This document shows, piece by piece, positions 8,350 through 16,399 of a stretch of DNA of 64,000 nucleotides (the stretch's first letter is position 1; every line of letters begins with the position of its first letter). The notes beneath the pieces are model-generated. The model was not told where the DNA came from, searched no databases, and saw only the letters and a list, made by a program, of their open reading frames with translations. The DNA is taken from contig DATGLV010000031.1 in assembly GCA_035293945.1 (NCBI GenBank), forward strand, positions 62,001 through 126,000, read 5' to 3'. The position numbers and the translations under genes were made by a program. The stretch comes from VAZQ01 sp035293945 (GTDB lineage: Bacteria > Pseudomonadota > Alphaproteobacteria > Rhizobiales > Xanthobacteraceae).

Positions 8350-9564
8350 TTATATGCGCCGCCGGAACTCGATCCAGAACGGCAGCACGACGATGACCAG
8401 CGCGCAAACGCCGATCGGGGCAAACGCGACCGGGGCGAGACCGCTCGCGTCCCAGGCAAGGCCGCCGATGATCGGGATCGCGACCGCGCAGGTGTAGCTG
8501 ATGGTGAACATGCCGGCGGCGGTGCGGTGCACGTCATCGGGCGCGCTCAAGAGCGGTGGCAGCGCCAGTATCAGCACGAAGGCGATCGCGCCCGCAAAGC
8601 CGAGCATGCCGGCCCAGAATACGACCCAGATCCCGCTCATCAGCAGGATGCCGAGAACGCTCGCCAGACACAGCAAACCAGCGACCGCATAGGCGGAGGG
8701 GCGGCCGATCAGGTGCTCCGCCAAGCCCAGCATCAACAGCGATGCGGGCAGCTGACCGAAGTTCAATGCCGTCAGTGCGCTGCTGATTTCAGCGGAGGCT
8801 CCGACATGGCTCAGATACTCGGGCAGGAATGCGTTGCTGGAAAAGTAGATGCTGTTGACGCTGCCGAACAGCAAGCCGAGCTTCCAAATGTGCGGGTCGC
8901 GCCAATCCGGCCACCAGCGCGGACCTCGCGCCTCGCCGGGCGCGACCGCAACCGGGCGCGCGCCCCGCCAGACCACCAGCAGAGCGATCGCCAGAATAGG
9001 GACACCCCACAGTGCGATGGCGGTGCGCCAGCTGCCGCCGGCGAGCGGCAGCAGCCACGGCAGCGTGAGGCTGACGGCGAGAATCTCGCCCACAAGGAGC
9101 CCATTGGTATAAGTGGCGGTCGCCAGGCCGATGCGTTCGGGAAGCCAGGCGCGCACCAGCGGCGGCAGCGCGGGCTGCATCACCGCAATGCCGCCGCCCA
9201 TCACCATCGTGGCCGCAAACAGCGTTACGGCATCGACTGCGGCTCCGCGCAGGGCAGAAGCAACTGCCGTAACGAAAAGACCCGCGACCAGCGTCGATTT
9301 CGCCCCGAACCGCGCGATCGCCAGCGAGCTTGGCACGGCGGCAGTCGCAAACAACAACAGGGGCAGGCCCGCCAAGGTGCCGATCTCGGTTTCCGAGAGG
9401 TTGAGGTCGGAATGGATCAGCGGCAGGAGTGGTGGCACAGCCAGCACGGGCATGCGTAAGGCCGCTCCGGAAATCCAAAGCAGGCCGAGCGAAGCCAGAG
9501 ACGCCCGCAGCGGCTTGTGCGCGCGGCAGCGCGGCGCGGCGGCTGAGTTGGTGGAGGTGGCCAT
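8350..9564 (-). CDS. MFS transporter (CynX/NimT-like)
   Basis: 404 residues, about twelve membrane helices in two halves. Start at ATG 9564 is preferred to 9597, as the extra residues add nothing family-like. Features seen are the early RMPVLAVPPLLPLIHSDLNLSETEIGTL segment in pieces typical of cyanate/nitrate-type MFS carriers, and the loop-2/3 motif ARFGAKS. It is the only gene on this strand between the cytochrome and the divergent aldo/keto reductase, with which it shares a 200-bp upstream region. Substrate cannot be named. Confidence 0.85.
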   Translation of the reverse strand: MATSTNSAAAPRCRAHKPLRASLASLGLLWISGAALRMPVLAVPPLLPLIHSDLNLSETEIGTLAGLPLLLFATAAVPSSLAIARFGAKSTLVAGLFVTAVASALRGAAVDAVTLFAATMVMGGGIAVMQPALPPLVRAWLPERIGLATATYTNGLLVGEILAVSLTLPWLLPLAGGSWRTAIALWGVPILAIALLVVWRGARPVAVAPGEARGPRWWPDWRDPHIWKLGLLFGSVNSIYFSSNAFLPEYLSHVGASAEISSALTALNFGQLPASLLMLGLAEHLIGRPSAYAVAGLLCLASVLGILLMSGIWVVFWAGMLGFAGAIAFVLILALPPLLSAPDDVHRTAAGMFTISYTCAVAIPIIGGLAWDASGLAPVAFAPIGVCALVIVVLPFWIEFRRRI

Positions 9565-9612
9565 CAGGTTCCCGGACGCGACAAATCGGATCGTCACCTG
9601 CCGCGCCCAAAA

Positions 9613-9640
9613 CCTCCGCGCTTGCGGGGGAGGGGAGGGA
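9613..9640. repeat. Partial copy of GC-rich palindromic repeat (CTTGCGGGGGAGG family)
   Basis: Half of the same palindromic element that occurs inside the DUF1127 gene (12001-12041) and dapE (35890-35937). The shared core is CGCTTGCGGGGGAGG. Here it lies in the intergenic space between the divergent MFS and aldo/keto reductase genes. Confidence 0.65.
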
Positions 9641-9762
9641 AAAGGCTAGTCCGATGGGTTTACAAGCCCACCGGTTTACATGAGAGCCATCGTGCTGTGG
9701 CAGTGGCGGACCGGCATGGCCTTCGGGCAAATTCGGGTAGCTTAAGAAGAAGGAAGAAGGCG

Positions 9763-10716
9763 ATGGAGACACGCAATCTGGGCAGATCGGGGCTGCGGGT
9801 CTCGACCGTCGGGCTTGGCTGCAACAACTTTGGCGGACGCATCGGTCCCGCGGAGTCCCGAGCCGTCGTTCACAAGGCGCTCGATCTCGGCATCACGCTG
9901 TTCGACACCGCCGATGCCTATGGCAATCAAGGTGGCTCCGAGCAATGCCTCGGGGAAATTCTTGGAGACCGCCGCCGCGATATCGTGCTCGCCACTAAGT
10001 TCGGCCTGCCCATGGATGAGAAGGGCGCGACCGGCGGAGCTTCGCGGCGCTACGTGATCGCGGCGGCCGAGGCTTCGCTCAAGCGCCTGCGCACCGATTG
10101 GATCGACCTCTATCAGGTGCATCGGTTCGACGCCAAGACTCCGCTCGAGGAGACGCTGCGGGCGCTCGATGATCTGATCCGCGCCGGCAAGGTCCGCTAT
10201 GCGGGTGTATCCAATTTTGCCGCCTGGCAGGTGGTCGATGCCTGTTGGACTGCCCGCACGCTCGGTCTCAACCGCTTGGTCTCCTGCCAGGATGAGTACA
10301 GTCTCCTGGTGCGCGATATCGAGGCCGAGCTCCTTCCCGCCATGCAGGCCTTCGGCTTGGGGCTCTTGCCATACTTCCCGCTCGCCGGCGGCTTCTTGAC
10401 CGGCAAGTACCGGCGCGGCGCCGCATTGCCGGCGGGCGCGCGCTTGACGCTGCGCAAGAATCTCGCCGAGCGGTTTCTGACGCAGGCGAACTGGAGCGTC
10501 GTGGAGCACTTGCAACAGTTCTGCAGCGAGCGCGGCCACACGCTGGTCGAGCTTGCCTTCAGCTGGCTCGCCGGCCGCCCCGCGGTGGCGAGCGTCATCG
10601 CGGGTGCGACCAAGCCCGAGCAGGTCGAGCAGAACGTGAAAGCCGCCGGCTGGGCGCTTTCGCGCGAAGAGCTCGCCGAGATCGATCGGCTTTCTGAGAC
10701 AGAGGCGGAGGAGTAG
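9763..10716 (+). CDS. Aldo/keto reductase
   Basis: 317 residues from ATG 9763, behind a purine-rich ribosome-binding site (AAGAAGGAAGAAGG). NADPH-dependent carbonyl reductase of the AKR superfamily, cytoplasmic TIM barrel. The catalytic tetrad is visible: Asp and Tyr in FDTADAYG, Lys in LATKFG, His in YQVHRFD. The late cofactor region VASVIAGATKPEQVEQN is also present. It resembles the YajO/Tas-like group. Neighbours do not give a substrate. Confidence 0.92.
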   Translation: METRNLGRSGLRVSTVGLGCNNFGGRIGPAESRAVVHKALDLGITLFDTADAYGNQGGSEQCLGEILGDRRRDIVLATKFGLPMDEKGATGGASRRYVIAAAEASLKRLRTDWIDLYQVHRFDAKTPLEETLRALDDLIRAGKVRYAGVSNFAAWQVVDACWTARTLGLNRLVSCQDEYSLLVRDIEAELLPAMQAFGLGLLPYFPLAGGFLTGKYRRGAALPAGARLTLRKNLAERFLTQANWSVVEHLQQFCSERGHTLVELAFSWLAGRPAVASVIAGATKPEQVEQNVKAAGWALSREELAEIDRLSETEAEE

Positions 10717-10799
10717 CGATCAGCTCGGCGTCGTCCTGCGAAGCATGAGAGAGCAGGGAACCATGGCCCTCGGCAGAAATGATAGCGCCAGCTGTATGG

Positions 10800-10819
10800 G
10801 CTCCTGCTTTCGCAGGAGC
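10800..10819. repeat. Short palindromic hairpin between convergent genes
   Basis: GCTCCTG, a six-base loop, CAGGAGC: a perfect 7-bp stem in the gap between the convergent aldo/keto reductase and LysR genes. No T-run follows on either strand, so it is more like a REP-type element than a terminator, although it may stall both transcripts. Confidence 0.5.
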
Positions 10820-10836
10820 GACTCCAGTGTATGGGA

Positions 10837-11769
10837 TCACCCCGCCAGCATTCCGGAGGAGCCTGCGCTCGGCAGCATGCGCAACGAACGTCCGTTGCGA
10901 CCGGGCCGGAAGGCGCGGGCCTCGAATTCCTGGGTGATGTGGCGGGCGAGCTCGACCGCGATCTCGCTCTGCCGCGCCGGAGGCAGATAGAGATTGATCA
11001 AAAATTTGGGTAGCCGCGGCAGACGGCGGTCGTCCTCGACCGCCTGCAGATAGTGCGGGATCGTCGTGCGCAAGAGCGGCGCGATGGCGAGATCGGCCTC
11101 GATCGAAGCAAGCAGCGGCTCCATGCTCGATACCTCGCAGACCGGCCGCCAATCGCGGCCGGCGGCGCGCAGAGCGCGCAGCACGCAGGCGCGAAATTCG
11201 CACTTGTCGTCGCCGAGCGAGACCGGGAGCGGATCGCGGGTATGGGCGCTGCCGTTGGTGGCGCCCGCCCAGGTGAGCTGGTCCTCGAGCAGCGTCTTGC
11301 CGCCGGCGCCGCACCGCTGCTCGGTGGTCAATGTGAGGTCGACATCGCCTTTGCGCAGGAGCGCGAGCAACTGCGGGGTCGTGGTGCACTTGAGCGACAC
11401 CCGCACCCGTGGCCAGGCCTGGTCGAAGCGCCGCAGGATCGGCGGCAGATAAGGGCCGACGATGTCGTGCGGAACGCCCAAGCGCACCTCGCCCTCATAG
11501 GCCGGCGCGCTCATGGCGCCGAACACCGCGTCGTTGAGCGCGATGAGCTTCTGTGCATGGGCGAGCAGCCGCTCGCCATCGGGTCGCAGCGCCAGGCGGC
11601 GGTGATGACGTTCGAACAGCTGGGTGCCGAACAGCTCCTCGAGCCGCTTGAGCTGCTGGCTCACCGCAGCCTGGGTGAGATTAAGCAGCGCCGCCGCGCC
11701 GGTCACGCTGCCGGTCTCCACCACGGCCACGAAGGCGCGCAACAGCGCCGTGTCGATATCCCGGTGCAT
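10837..11769 (-). CDS. LysR-family transcriptional regulator
   Basis: 310 residues from ATG 11769. The N-terminal winged helix-turn-helix is typical: LLRAFVAVVETGSVTGAAAL, then NLTQAAVSQQLKRLEELFG and LFERHHRRLALRPDGERLL. The remainder (residues ~90-300) is the periplasmic-binding-like effector domain that senses a small ligand. A longer frame to 11928 adds non-family residues. It points away from the DUF1127 gene; LysR proteins usually control a divergent neighbour, but that gene is small and an unlikely target. Target and ligand unknown. Confidence 0.92.
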   Translation of the reverse strand: MHRDIDTALLRAFVAVVETGSVTGAAALLNLTQAAVSQQLKRLEELFGTQLFERHHRRLALRPDGERLLAHAQKLIALNDAVFGAMSAPAYEGEVRLGVPHDIVGPYLPPILRRFDQAWPRVRVSLKCTTTPQLLALLRKGDVDLTLTTEQRCGAGGKTLLEDQLTWAGATNGSAHTRDPLPVSLGDDKCEFRACVLRALRAAGRDWRPVCEVSSMEPLLASIEADLAIAPLLRTTIPHYLQAVEDDRRLPRLPKFLINLYLPPARQSEIAVELARHITQEFEARAFRPGRNGRSLRMLPSAGSSGMLAG

Positions 11770-11926
11770 GGGTTCGTGGCCGCGTCCTTTGATTAAGCTC
11801 GGCTTATACAAGATATAAACAACATTCGATTTGATTATGCAAGGAGGTCCCCTAGATAACGGCTGCGACCGGCTGGTTGCGACCGATTTGATTTTTGCAC
11901 CGTCCGCCGCAACAGGAGCATGAACC

Positions 11927-12232
11927 ATGTTGTCCCCCTACAATTCGGACAGCGAGCTTGCGATTGCGCGCCGAGGCGGCGGATTTGGTGGCATCCGCCT
12001 CTCCTCCCTCCCCCGCTTGCGGGGGAGGATCAGGGTGGGGGCACAGCGGATTTCCTATCTTCTCGGTGCGCTCGAGCTCGCCCTTCAGGTCAGACGCGAG
12101 CGGCGCGTGCTCATGGGCATGGACGAGCGCATGCTCAAGGATTTGGGTCTCAATGGAATCGCCTATCGGGAGGGGAGCCGCCCGCTCTGGGATGTGCCGC
12201 GCGAACGAATGGCCCACCTGCAAACGGATTGA
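11927..12232 (+). CDS. DUF1127 protein with in-frame palindromic repeat insertion
   Basis: 101 residues. The C-terminal half RRERRVLMGMDERMLKDLG is the DUF1127 motif; small DUF1127 proteins in alphaproteobacteria are arginine-rich and affect phosphate and carbon metabolism and sRNA behaviour. Residues ~24-39 (RLSSLPRLRGRIRVGA) are encoded by a dispersed GC palindrome that also appears in dapE and between genes, so the N-terminal part seems to have been extended by a repeat that kept the frame open. Most DUF1127 proteins are 45-80 residues. The start at 11927 sits at the beginning of the open region; no strong ribosome-binding site. Confidence 0.75.
   Translation: MLSPYNSDSELAIARRGGGFGGIRLSSLPRLRGRIRVGAQRISYLLGALELALQVRRERRVLMGMDERMLKDLGLNGIAYREGSRPLWDVPRERMAHLQTD
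12001..12041. repeat. GC palindromic repeat inside the DUF1127 gene
   Basis: CCTCCCCC, six bases, GGGGGAGG (12007-12028) with conserved flank ATCAGGGTGGGG. Its reverse complement aligns over roughly 40 bases with the element inside dapE. It is translated in frame in this gene. Confidence 0.8.
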
Positions 12233-12290
12233 ATGCTCCAGCGGGCATCCGTCGCGCGCTGTGATCCGCGCATCACTCCTTGAGATAGGC

Positions 12291-12360
12291 AGCCTTCGCT
12301 CGCTCGCAGGAAACGCACAGGCTGGCTTGCCAGCCGTAGCTTGCGAAGCAAGCGAAGGCT
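12291..12360. repeat. Cruciform-type inverted repeat abutting the tRNA-Val 3' end
   Basis: AGCCTTCGCT (12291-12300) pairs with AGCGAAGGCT (12351-12360), and an inner hairpin GGCTGG-CTTG-CCAGCC lies at 12321-12336. The outer stem can extend with mismatches. The right arm ends exactly at the base encoding the last A of the tRNA CCA tail. It may be a REP-like element or processing/termination structure for the leftward tRNA. Confidence 0.6.
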
Positions 12361-12434
12361 GGTGGGCGCTGTAGGGATTGAACCTACGACCTCTCCCGTG
12401 TGAAGGGAACGCTCTCCCGCTGAGCTAAGCGCCC
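12360..12434 (-). tRNA. tRNA-Val(CAC) with encoded CCA
   Basis: Read leftward the gene folds as a complete cloverleaf: acceptor GGGCGCT/AGCGCCC, D-arm GCTC/GAGC, anticodon loop TTCACAC giving anticodon CAC (valine, codon GUG), T-arm GTAGG-TTCAATC-CCTAC, and a templated CCA. All stems pair, with only one wobble in the anticodon stem. It stands alone, not in a tRNA cluster. Confidence 0.96.
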
Positions 12435-12499
12435 GTACCGCGAGGGTTTACGGCAGGGGTCGCAGAAGTCAAGCAATGCGGGTCGTGGCGTTGCGCGGC

Positions 12500-13804
12500 T
12501 CAGCCGGTCTGGGCCACGCGGTCGCGGCGGCTCTGCAGCGCGCGAATGCGGTCGGCAAGCGATGCCCGCCCGTTTCCGCCATTGGCCGCGATTACCCCGT
12601 TGAGCGCCTCCCCTTTGCCGTTCTCGTTGACGGCGACGTTGAGGCCGGAGGGAGCGGCTTGGCCGTCTTCCGCCAGAATGGCCTCGATCGGCGAGCTCGG
12701 CCCTTCCAGCGCGGCTGTCAACCGGGCGACCTCGGCGGCGACATCATTGATGCGCTCGCGCATCACCGCGGTTTCCATGCGCTCGTTGGCCCAGGCGGTC
12801 TCCGCCTCCTGCTTCATGGCGGCAACCTGGCGCCGCAGCTGGTCGCGTTCCGCGGTCGCGAGCTTGAGCTGCTCTTCGACCGCAACTTTGGCGGCCGCGA
12901 GCCGCTCGAAAGCCTCCCGATGCTCCTTCTCGCGCGCGACAAGCTCGGCGCGGATGCCGGATTCGGTTTCGGCCGCGGCGGCGAGCTGATTGCGGAATTG
13001 CTCGGAGGAGGCTTCGTGCTCCGCCGCGTCGCGCTCGTGGCCCTCCACGCGCGCAAGCAGCTCTTGCACGTGGCGGTTCAGGATCTCGCCCTCGGTTGTC
13101 TGCACCATGAGCTGCTTCTCGAGCTCACGAATGCGTGCCGCATAGGTCTCGCTCTTGATCCGCTCCTCGGCGAGTGCGGCGCTGGTAGTCTCCGCGACGC
13201 CGGTCTGGGTATCGAGCCGGCCCTGCAGGCTCCTGACCTCCTGCTCGTAGCTCTCGAGCTGGCTCTTGAGCACCTGTGCCTGCGCCTGCAGAGTTGCCAG
13301 TTCGATCGTCTGGCTGTCGGCCTTGAGCGCACGTTCGCTCAGCTCGCTCGCGGACTTGCCGAGCTCGGCCGCGCTCTCGGCCAGCGCCCGCTCCGTCTGG
13401 TGCAGCTTGTTGGTCTTGGCGGCAAGCTCGTCCTTGAGGCTTTCCAGCTCCTCGGTCAGCGAATTGATCTTGGCCTCGGCACCAAGCAGGGCAGCGGCTT
13501 TCTCGCCGAGCTCAAGCTTGAGGCGACCGACCGCTTCGCTCTTCTTGCCGATCTCGGCGAGCTGGCTCGAGGTCTTCGCCTTCATCTGATCGACGCTCAT
13601 CTCGAGCCGTCGCGTCGTCATGGCGAATTCCGCACGGAGCTGATCCTTGTCGGCGTGGATCTCCGCCATCGATATCGGGGTCATGGCTTCGAGGCGGCGC
13701 TGCGTCAGGCGCACTGCGCGGGCGTGCACCATCGGAATGGCGCCGATGACGAGAAGCGCCGCCAGGAGGAATCCGATGCCGATATACATGATCGGTTCGA
13801 TCAT
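12500..13804 (-). CDS. Membrane-anchored coiled-coil protein of unknown function
   Basis: 434 residues from ATG 13804, which has a GGAG ribosome-binding site. One N-terminal membrane helix (MYIGIGFLLAALLVIGAIPM) is followed by about 330 residues of nearly continuous heptad-rich coiled coil (e.g. INSLTEELESLKDELAAKTN, LKSQLESYEQEVRSLQGRL). The C-terminal ~60 residues are asparagine/glycine-rich and end in LADRIRALQSRRDRV. N-terminal anchor and long rod suggest a scaffold or envelope-shape protein, but I do not recognise a named family. It is single and leftward, convergent to nothing, with the tRNA downstream. The overlapping opposite-strand frame of similar size is a shadow of this gene. Confidence 0.78.
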   Translation of the reverse strand: MIEPIMYIGIGFLLAALLVIGAIPMVHARAVRLTQRRLEAMTPISMAEIHADKDQLRAEFAMTTRRLEMSVDQMKAKTSSQLAEIGKKSEAVGRLKLELGEKAAALLGAEAKINSLTEELESLKDELAAKTNKLHQTERALAESAAELGKSASELSERALKADSQTIELATLQAQAQVLKSQLESYEQEVRSLQGRLDTQTGVAETTSAALAEERIKSETYAARIRELEKQLMVQTTEGEILNRHVQELLARVEGHERDAAEHEASSEQFRNQLAAAAETESGIRAELVAREKEHREAFERLAAAKVAVEEQLKLATAERDQLRRQVAAMKQEAETAWANERMETAVMRERINDVAAEVARLTAALEGPSSPIEAILAEDGQAAPSGLNVAVNENGKGEALNGVIAANGGNGRASLADRIRALQSRRDRVAQTG

Positions 13805-14098
13805 GAATGTGCTCCTACCCGCACTTTGATCTCCGCCTGGCGCTCGTTTGCGCACCATGCCACGCCGTGCACGCTGCCACCAGCGTCCGCGGCAGTTAAC
13901 CTAAGCTGGTGCGTTTGCAGTTCCACTCCTCCGCGCCGGCTTAAAGACAAAACTGCGCCAGCAAGTCCATGATTGCAATGCGACTTTTCGATTCGAAGTT
14001 CCTGAAAAGAGCGGCAGAAGCTTCAAATCGGCGGTGCTGGCGCCGCGTTCTTCCATGCGCCATCGTGGCCATAGACCACGGCCGGCTGCCAAGCGGAC

Positions 14099-14680
14099 TT
14101 AGAACGGGTTCCAGGTGGCCGTCGGGGTGAACTTCAAATACCCGATATTGGCGCCGAGCCGCAGCCCCACGCCTGATCGTATCGGAACGACGACGATATT
14201 GTCGGCCGTCAGCGCCGTCATGCCGAAACCGCCGATGAAATAGGCCGAGCCGTCAATGCCGACGAAGCGCTGATAGACCGCATCGGTCCGCGGCAGGCTG
14301 TACACCAGCATCATCACGCGGGCGCCGTCGCCGCCCCAATCGAAGCCGACAGAGGGTCCCTGCCAGTAGACCCGCAGGTCGCCGGCATTCTTGGTGTAGA
14401 GCGTGCCGTCGCCGTAACGCAGGCCGGCCACCACGGCGCCGCCCGCCTCCTCGCCCAGGATGTAGCCATTGGGCAGTCCCCAATTGCTCACGGCCTTTTC
14501 GATGACGGAGGCAAGCCCTTGCGAAATCGTGCCGAAGAACTGATGACCGGCATTGATGAGCTCGTTGTCCGAGTACCTCTGATCACGCGGCGCCTCTTGG
14601 GTCTGCTGTGCGAGCAGCGGGCCGACGCCACCACCGATGAGCACCGCCACCAAGGCCATTGTTCGCAAAAAGTTGCGCAT
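14099..14680 (-). CDS. DUF1134 periplasmic protein (EipA-like)
   Basis: 193 residues from ATG 14680 with a signal peptide (MRNFLRTMALVAVLIGGGVGPLLA). The body is the DUF1134 domain: YSDNELINAGHQFFG, LASVIEKAVSNWGLPNGYI, VYWQGPSVGFDWGGDGARVM and the GGFGMTALTADNIVVVPIR end. In Brucella the DUF1134 protein EipA is a periplasmic envelope-integrity factor whose transcription is activated by CtrA. Two TTAA half-sites (14692 and 14711) lie upstream but 15 bp apart instead of the 7 of a standard CtrA box, so direct CtrA control here is only possible. Orthology to EipA is inferred from the domain. Confidence 0.85.
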   Translation of the reverse strand: MRNFLRTMALVAVLIGGGVGPLLAQQTQEAPRDQRYSDNELINAGHQFFGTISQGLASVIEKAVSNWGLPNGYILGEEAGGAVVAGLRYGDGTLYTKNAGDLRVYWQGPSVGFDWGGDGARVMMLVYSLPRTDAVYQRFVGIDGSAYFIGGFGMTALTADNIVVVPIRSGVGLRLGANIGYLKFTPTATWNPF

Positions 14681-14770
14681 CGAGAGCTCCATTAAAAATC
14701 GAAGGCTGGATTAACTCCTCGCTCACGCGCCTACCCTAGCTTCGCGGCGCGAACGCAACCGAATCGCCAC

Positions 14771-15301
14771 ATGATAGGCAATACTATGACCGCGGCACGG
14801 CGGCAGCGGAAGCTGTGCTCTGTTCTTCCCATTCCCCGCTGCGCAATCGTATTGGCGGCCGTCCTGTCGGCCGGCCTTGCCCTTGCGGAGCCGATTCGGG
14901 CGCTTATCACTGAACGGATCGTCACCGACCCGGTGAGCGGGCTGGCGATCAGCGGCTTCGACCCCGTCGCTTATTTCACCGACCGGGCGGCACTGCCGGG
15001 AAAAGGCACGTTCGAACAGGTAGTTGCCGGCGCGCCCTGGCGTTTTCGGAACCCCGGTAACCAGGCCGCCTTCGCGGCCGACCCCGAGGTCTATATGCCA
15101 CGCTTCGGCGGCTACGATCCGGTCGGGATCGCGCGTGGGGTGGCGGTCGCCGGAAATCCGCAGCTTTGGCTGATCAGCGGCGAGCGGCTCTATCTCTTCT
15201 ACACGCCGGAGGCGCGAAGCCAATTTGCCGGCGACCCCGAGCGCATGATCGACGCTGCCGAGCAGCAATGGCCGGCGGTACGGCGCCAACTCGTCCCCTG
15301 A
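14771..15301 (+). CDS. Exported YHS-domain protein
   Basis: 176 residues (or 171 from ATG 14786). A hydrophobic signal (CAIVLAAVLSAGLALA) is followed by ITERIVTDPVSGLAISGFDPVAYFTDRAALPG, the YHS pattern seen in many secreted alphaproteobacterial proteins; the domain is thought to bind metal or heme-like ligands. The rest (FRNPGNQAAFAADPEVYMPRFGGYDPVGIARG) is the usual second half. It is divergent from the DUF1134 gene, with only 90 bp between starts, so they share a promoter region. Specific role unknown. Confidence 0.82.
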   Translation: MIGNTMTAARRQRKLCSVLPIPRCAIVLAAVLSAGLALAEPIRALITERIVTDPVSGLAISGFDPVAYFTDRAALPGKGTFEQVVAGAPWRFRNPGNQAAFAADPEVYMPRFGGYDPVGIARGVAVAGNPQLWLISGERLYLFYTPEARSQFAGDPERMIDAAEQQWPAVRRQLVP

Positions 15302-15437
15302 CCGCATAATCGGCTCGCATCTTGGCAGGTCGCTTCCACGCGGTGTATCAGGGCGCGCCTGCCTGACTTGGTTCTTGATTCGCGCTTTCGCCGCAGTTTG
15401 TGATTCTGGGCAAACCAGCCCCACCGGAGACATCGGC

Positions 15438-16079
15438 ATGTCCGGCCAAGTGAACCTCGACGCCCTCGATCTTGCGGCGCTGCTTTGCTCGCGTGTGTGT
15501 CACGACCTGATCAGCCCGACCGGCGCCATCGTCAACGGGCTTGAGGTGCTCGAGGAGAAGGACAGTGACGAGGAGACGAAGACTTTTGCCCTGGAGCTCA
15601 TAAAGAAGAGCGCCAAGACGGCGTCAGCTCGGCTGCAGTTCTGCCGGCTTGCCTTCGGGGCCGCCGGCTCCAGCGCCGCGCAGATCGATCTCGGTGATGC
15701 CGAGGGAATGGTGCGCGGGTTTCTCGACGAGGATAAGACCAAGCTCGCGTGGCATCTGCCGCGCCTGCTCTTGCCGAAGAACCGCGTGAAGCTGCTGCTG
15801 AACCTGATGGTCATCGCCAGCCAGACGATTCCGCGCGGCGGCACCTTGACGGTCGATGCTATCGGCGAAGGCGAAGCCATGGGCTTCCGCATCTCGGCAA
15901 GCGGCCTCAACGCGCGGATTCCGCAAGTCTTGACCGGATTGCTCGAAGGGCGTCCGGAGAATGGTACCGTCGATGCTCACGCGATCCAGCCGTTCTATAC
16001 CGGCTTGCTCGCCAAGTCCTGCGGAATGGCCGTAAGCCTCGCGCTCGAAGGTGACCAAGCCGTCGTCACCGCGCAGTAG
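15438..16079 (+). CDS. chpT: Histidine phosphotransferase ChpT
   Basis: 213 residues from ATG 15438. ChpT is the cytoplasmic phosphotransfer protein of the alphaproteobacterial cell-cycle circuit: it takes phosphate from CckA and hands it to CtrA and CpdR. The dimerisation helix with the active histidine is LLCSRVCHDLISPTGAIVNGLEVL in pieces; the acceptor is His22. The second half is a degenerate ATPase-like domain (RVKLLLNLMVIASQTIPRGG; GLEGRPENGTVDAHAIQPFY-type end) lacking ATP-binding boxes, as expected. It precedes the che operon, and ctrA lies 10 kb downstream, so donor acceptor and output genes are close together. Confidence 0.9.
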   Translation: MSGQVNLDALDLAALLCSRVCHDLISPTGAIVNGLEVLEEKDSDEETKTFALELIKKSAKTASARLQFCRLAFGAAGSSAAQIDLGDAEGMVRGFLDEDKTKLAWHLPRLLLPKNRVKLLLNLMVIASQTIPRGGTLTVDAIGEGEAMGFRISASGLNARIPQVLTGLLEGRPENGTVDAHAIQPFYTGLLAKSCGMAVSLALEGDQAVVTAQ

Positions 16080-16399
16080 GGCGGCTCCGCGCCATAAAAA
16101 TAAGACGTGAAGCCTGGTCGAGGGCTGTTTCCTGGCAGCACCTTTTCCTAACAGCACCTTAATGGGTGCCGGCGAAGAGTGCGCAGTGGCCGGAAAGCCC
16201 GCCTTGCGGATCTGTACGCAGAGGCCCGGTTTCGCAAAAGTGCATGCGCTGCCAATGGCGTAGGGCGAGAGGACGTCTCCAACATAAGTCCTTGCGCCAG
16301 CGCGCTTGCAACCAAAATTAAACCCTTTCCCAACACAGTGACGAAGGTGCCGAAATGCGCCGGGAGGATGGTCCCGGCGCATTGCTTGGAAGCGTTTCG
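16080..16399. other. chpT-cheA intergenic region
   Basis: 320 bp without a credible gene. It should contain the che operon promoter. No CtrA box with TTAA-N7-TTAA spacing, no repeat and no terminator with a T-run were found; a very long frame on the opposite strand that crosses here is antisense to cheA and is not a gene. Confidence 0.4.

Noticed and set aside
12476..13972. 498-residue plus-strand frame opposite the coiled-coil gene
   Set aside because: Leucine/glycine-rich mirror of a heptad coding sequence. The minus-strand gene has a ribosome-binding site, membrane anchor and coherent coiled coil.
14692..14714. Two TTAA half-sites upstream of the DUF1134 gene
   Set aside because: They are 15 bp apart, not 7, so they do not form a CtrA box although the EipA homologue in Brucella is a CtrA target.
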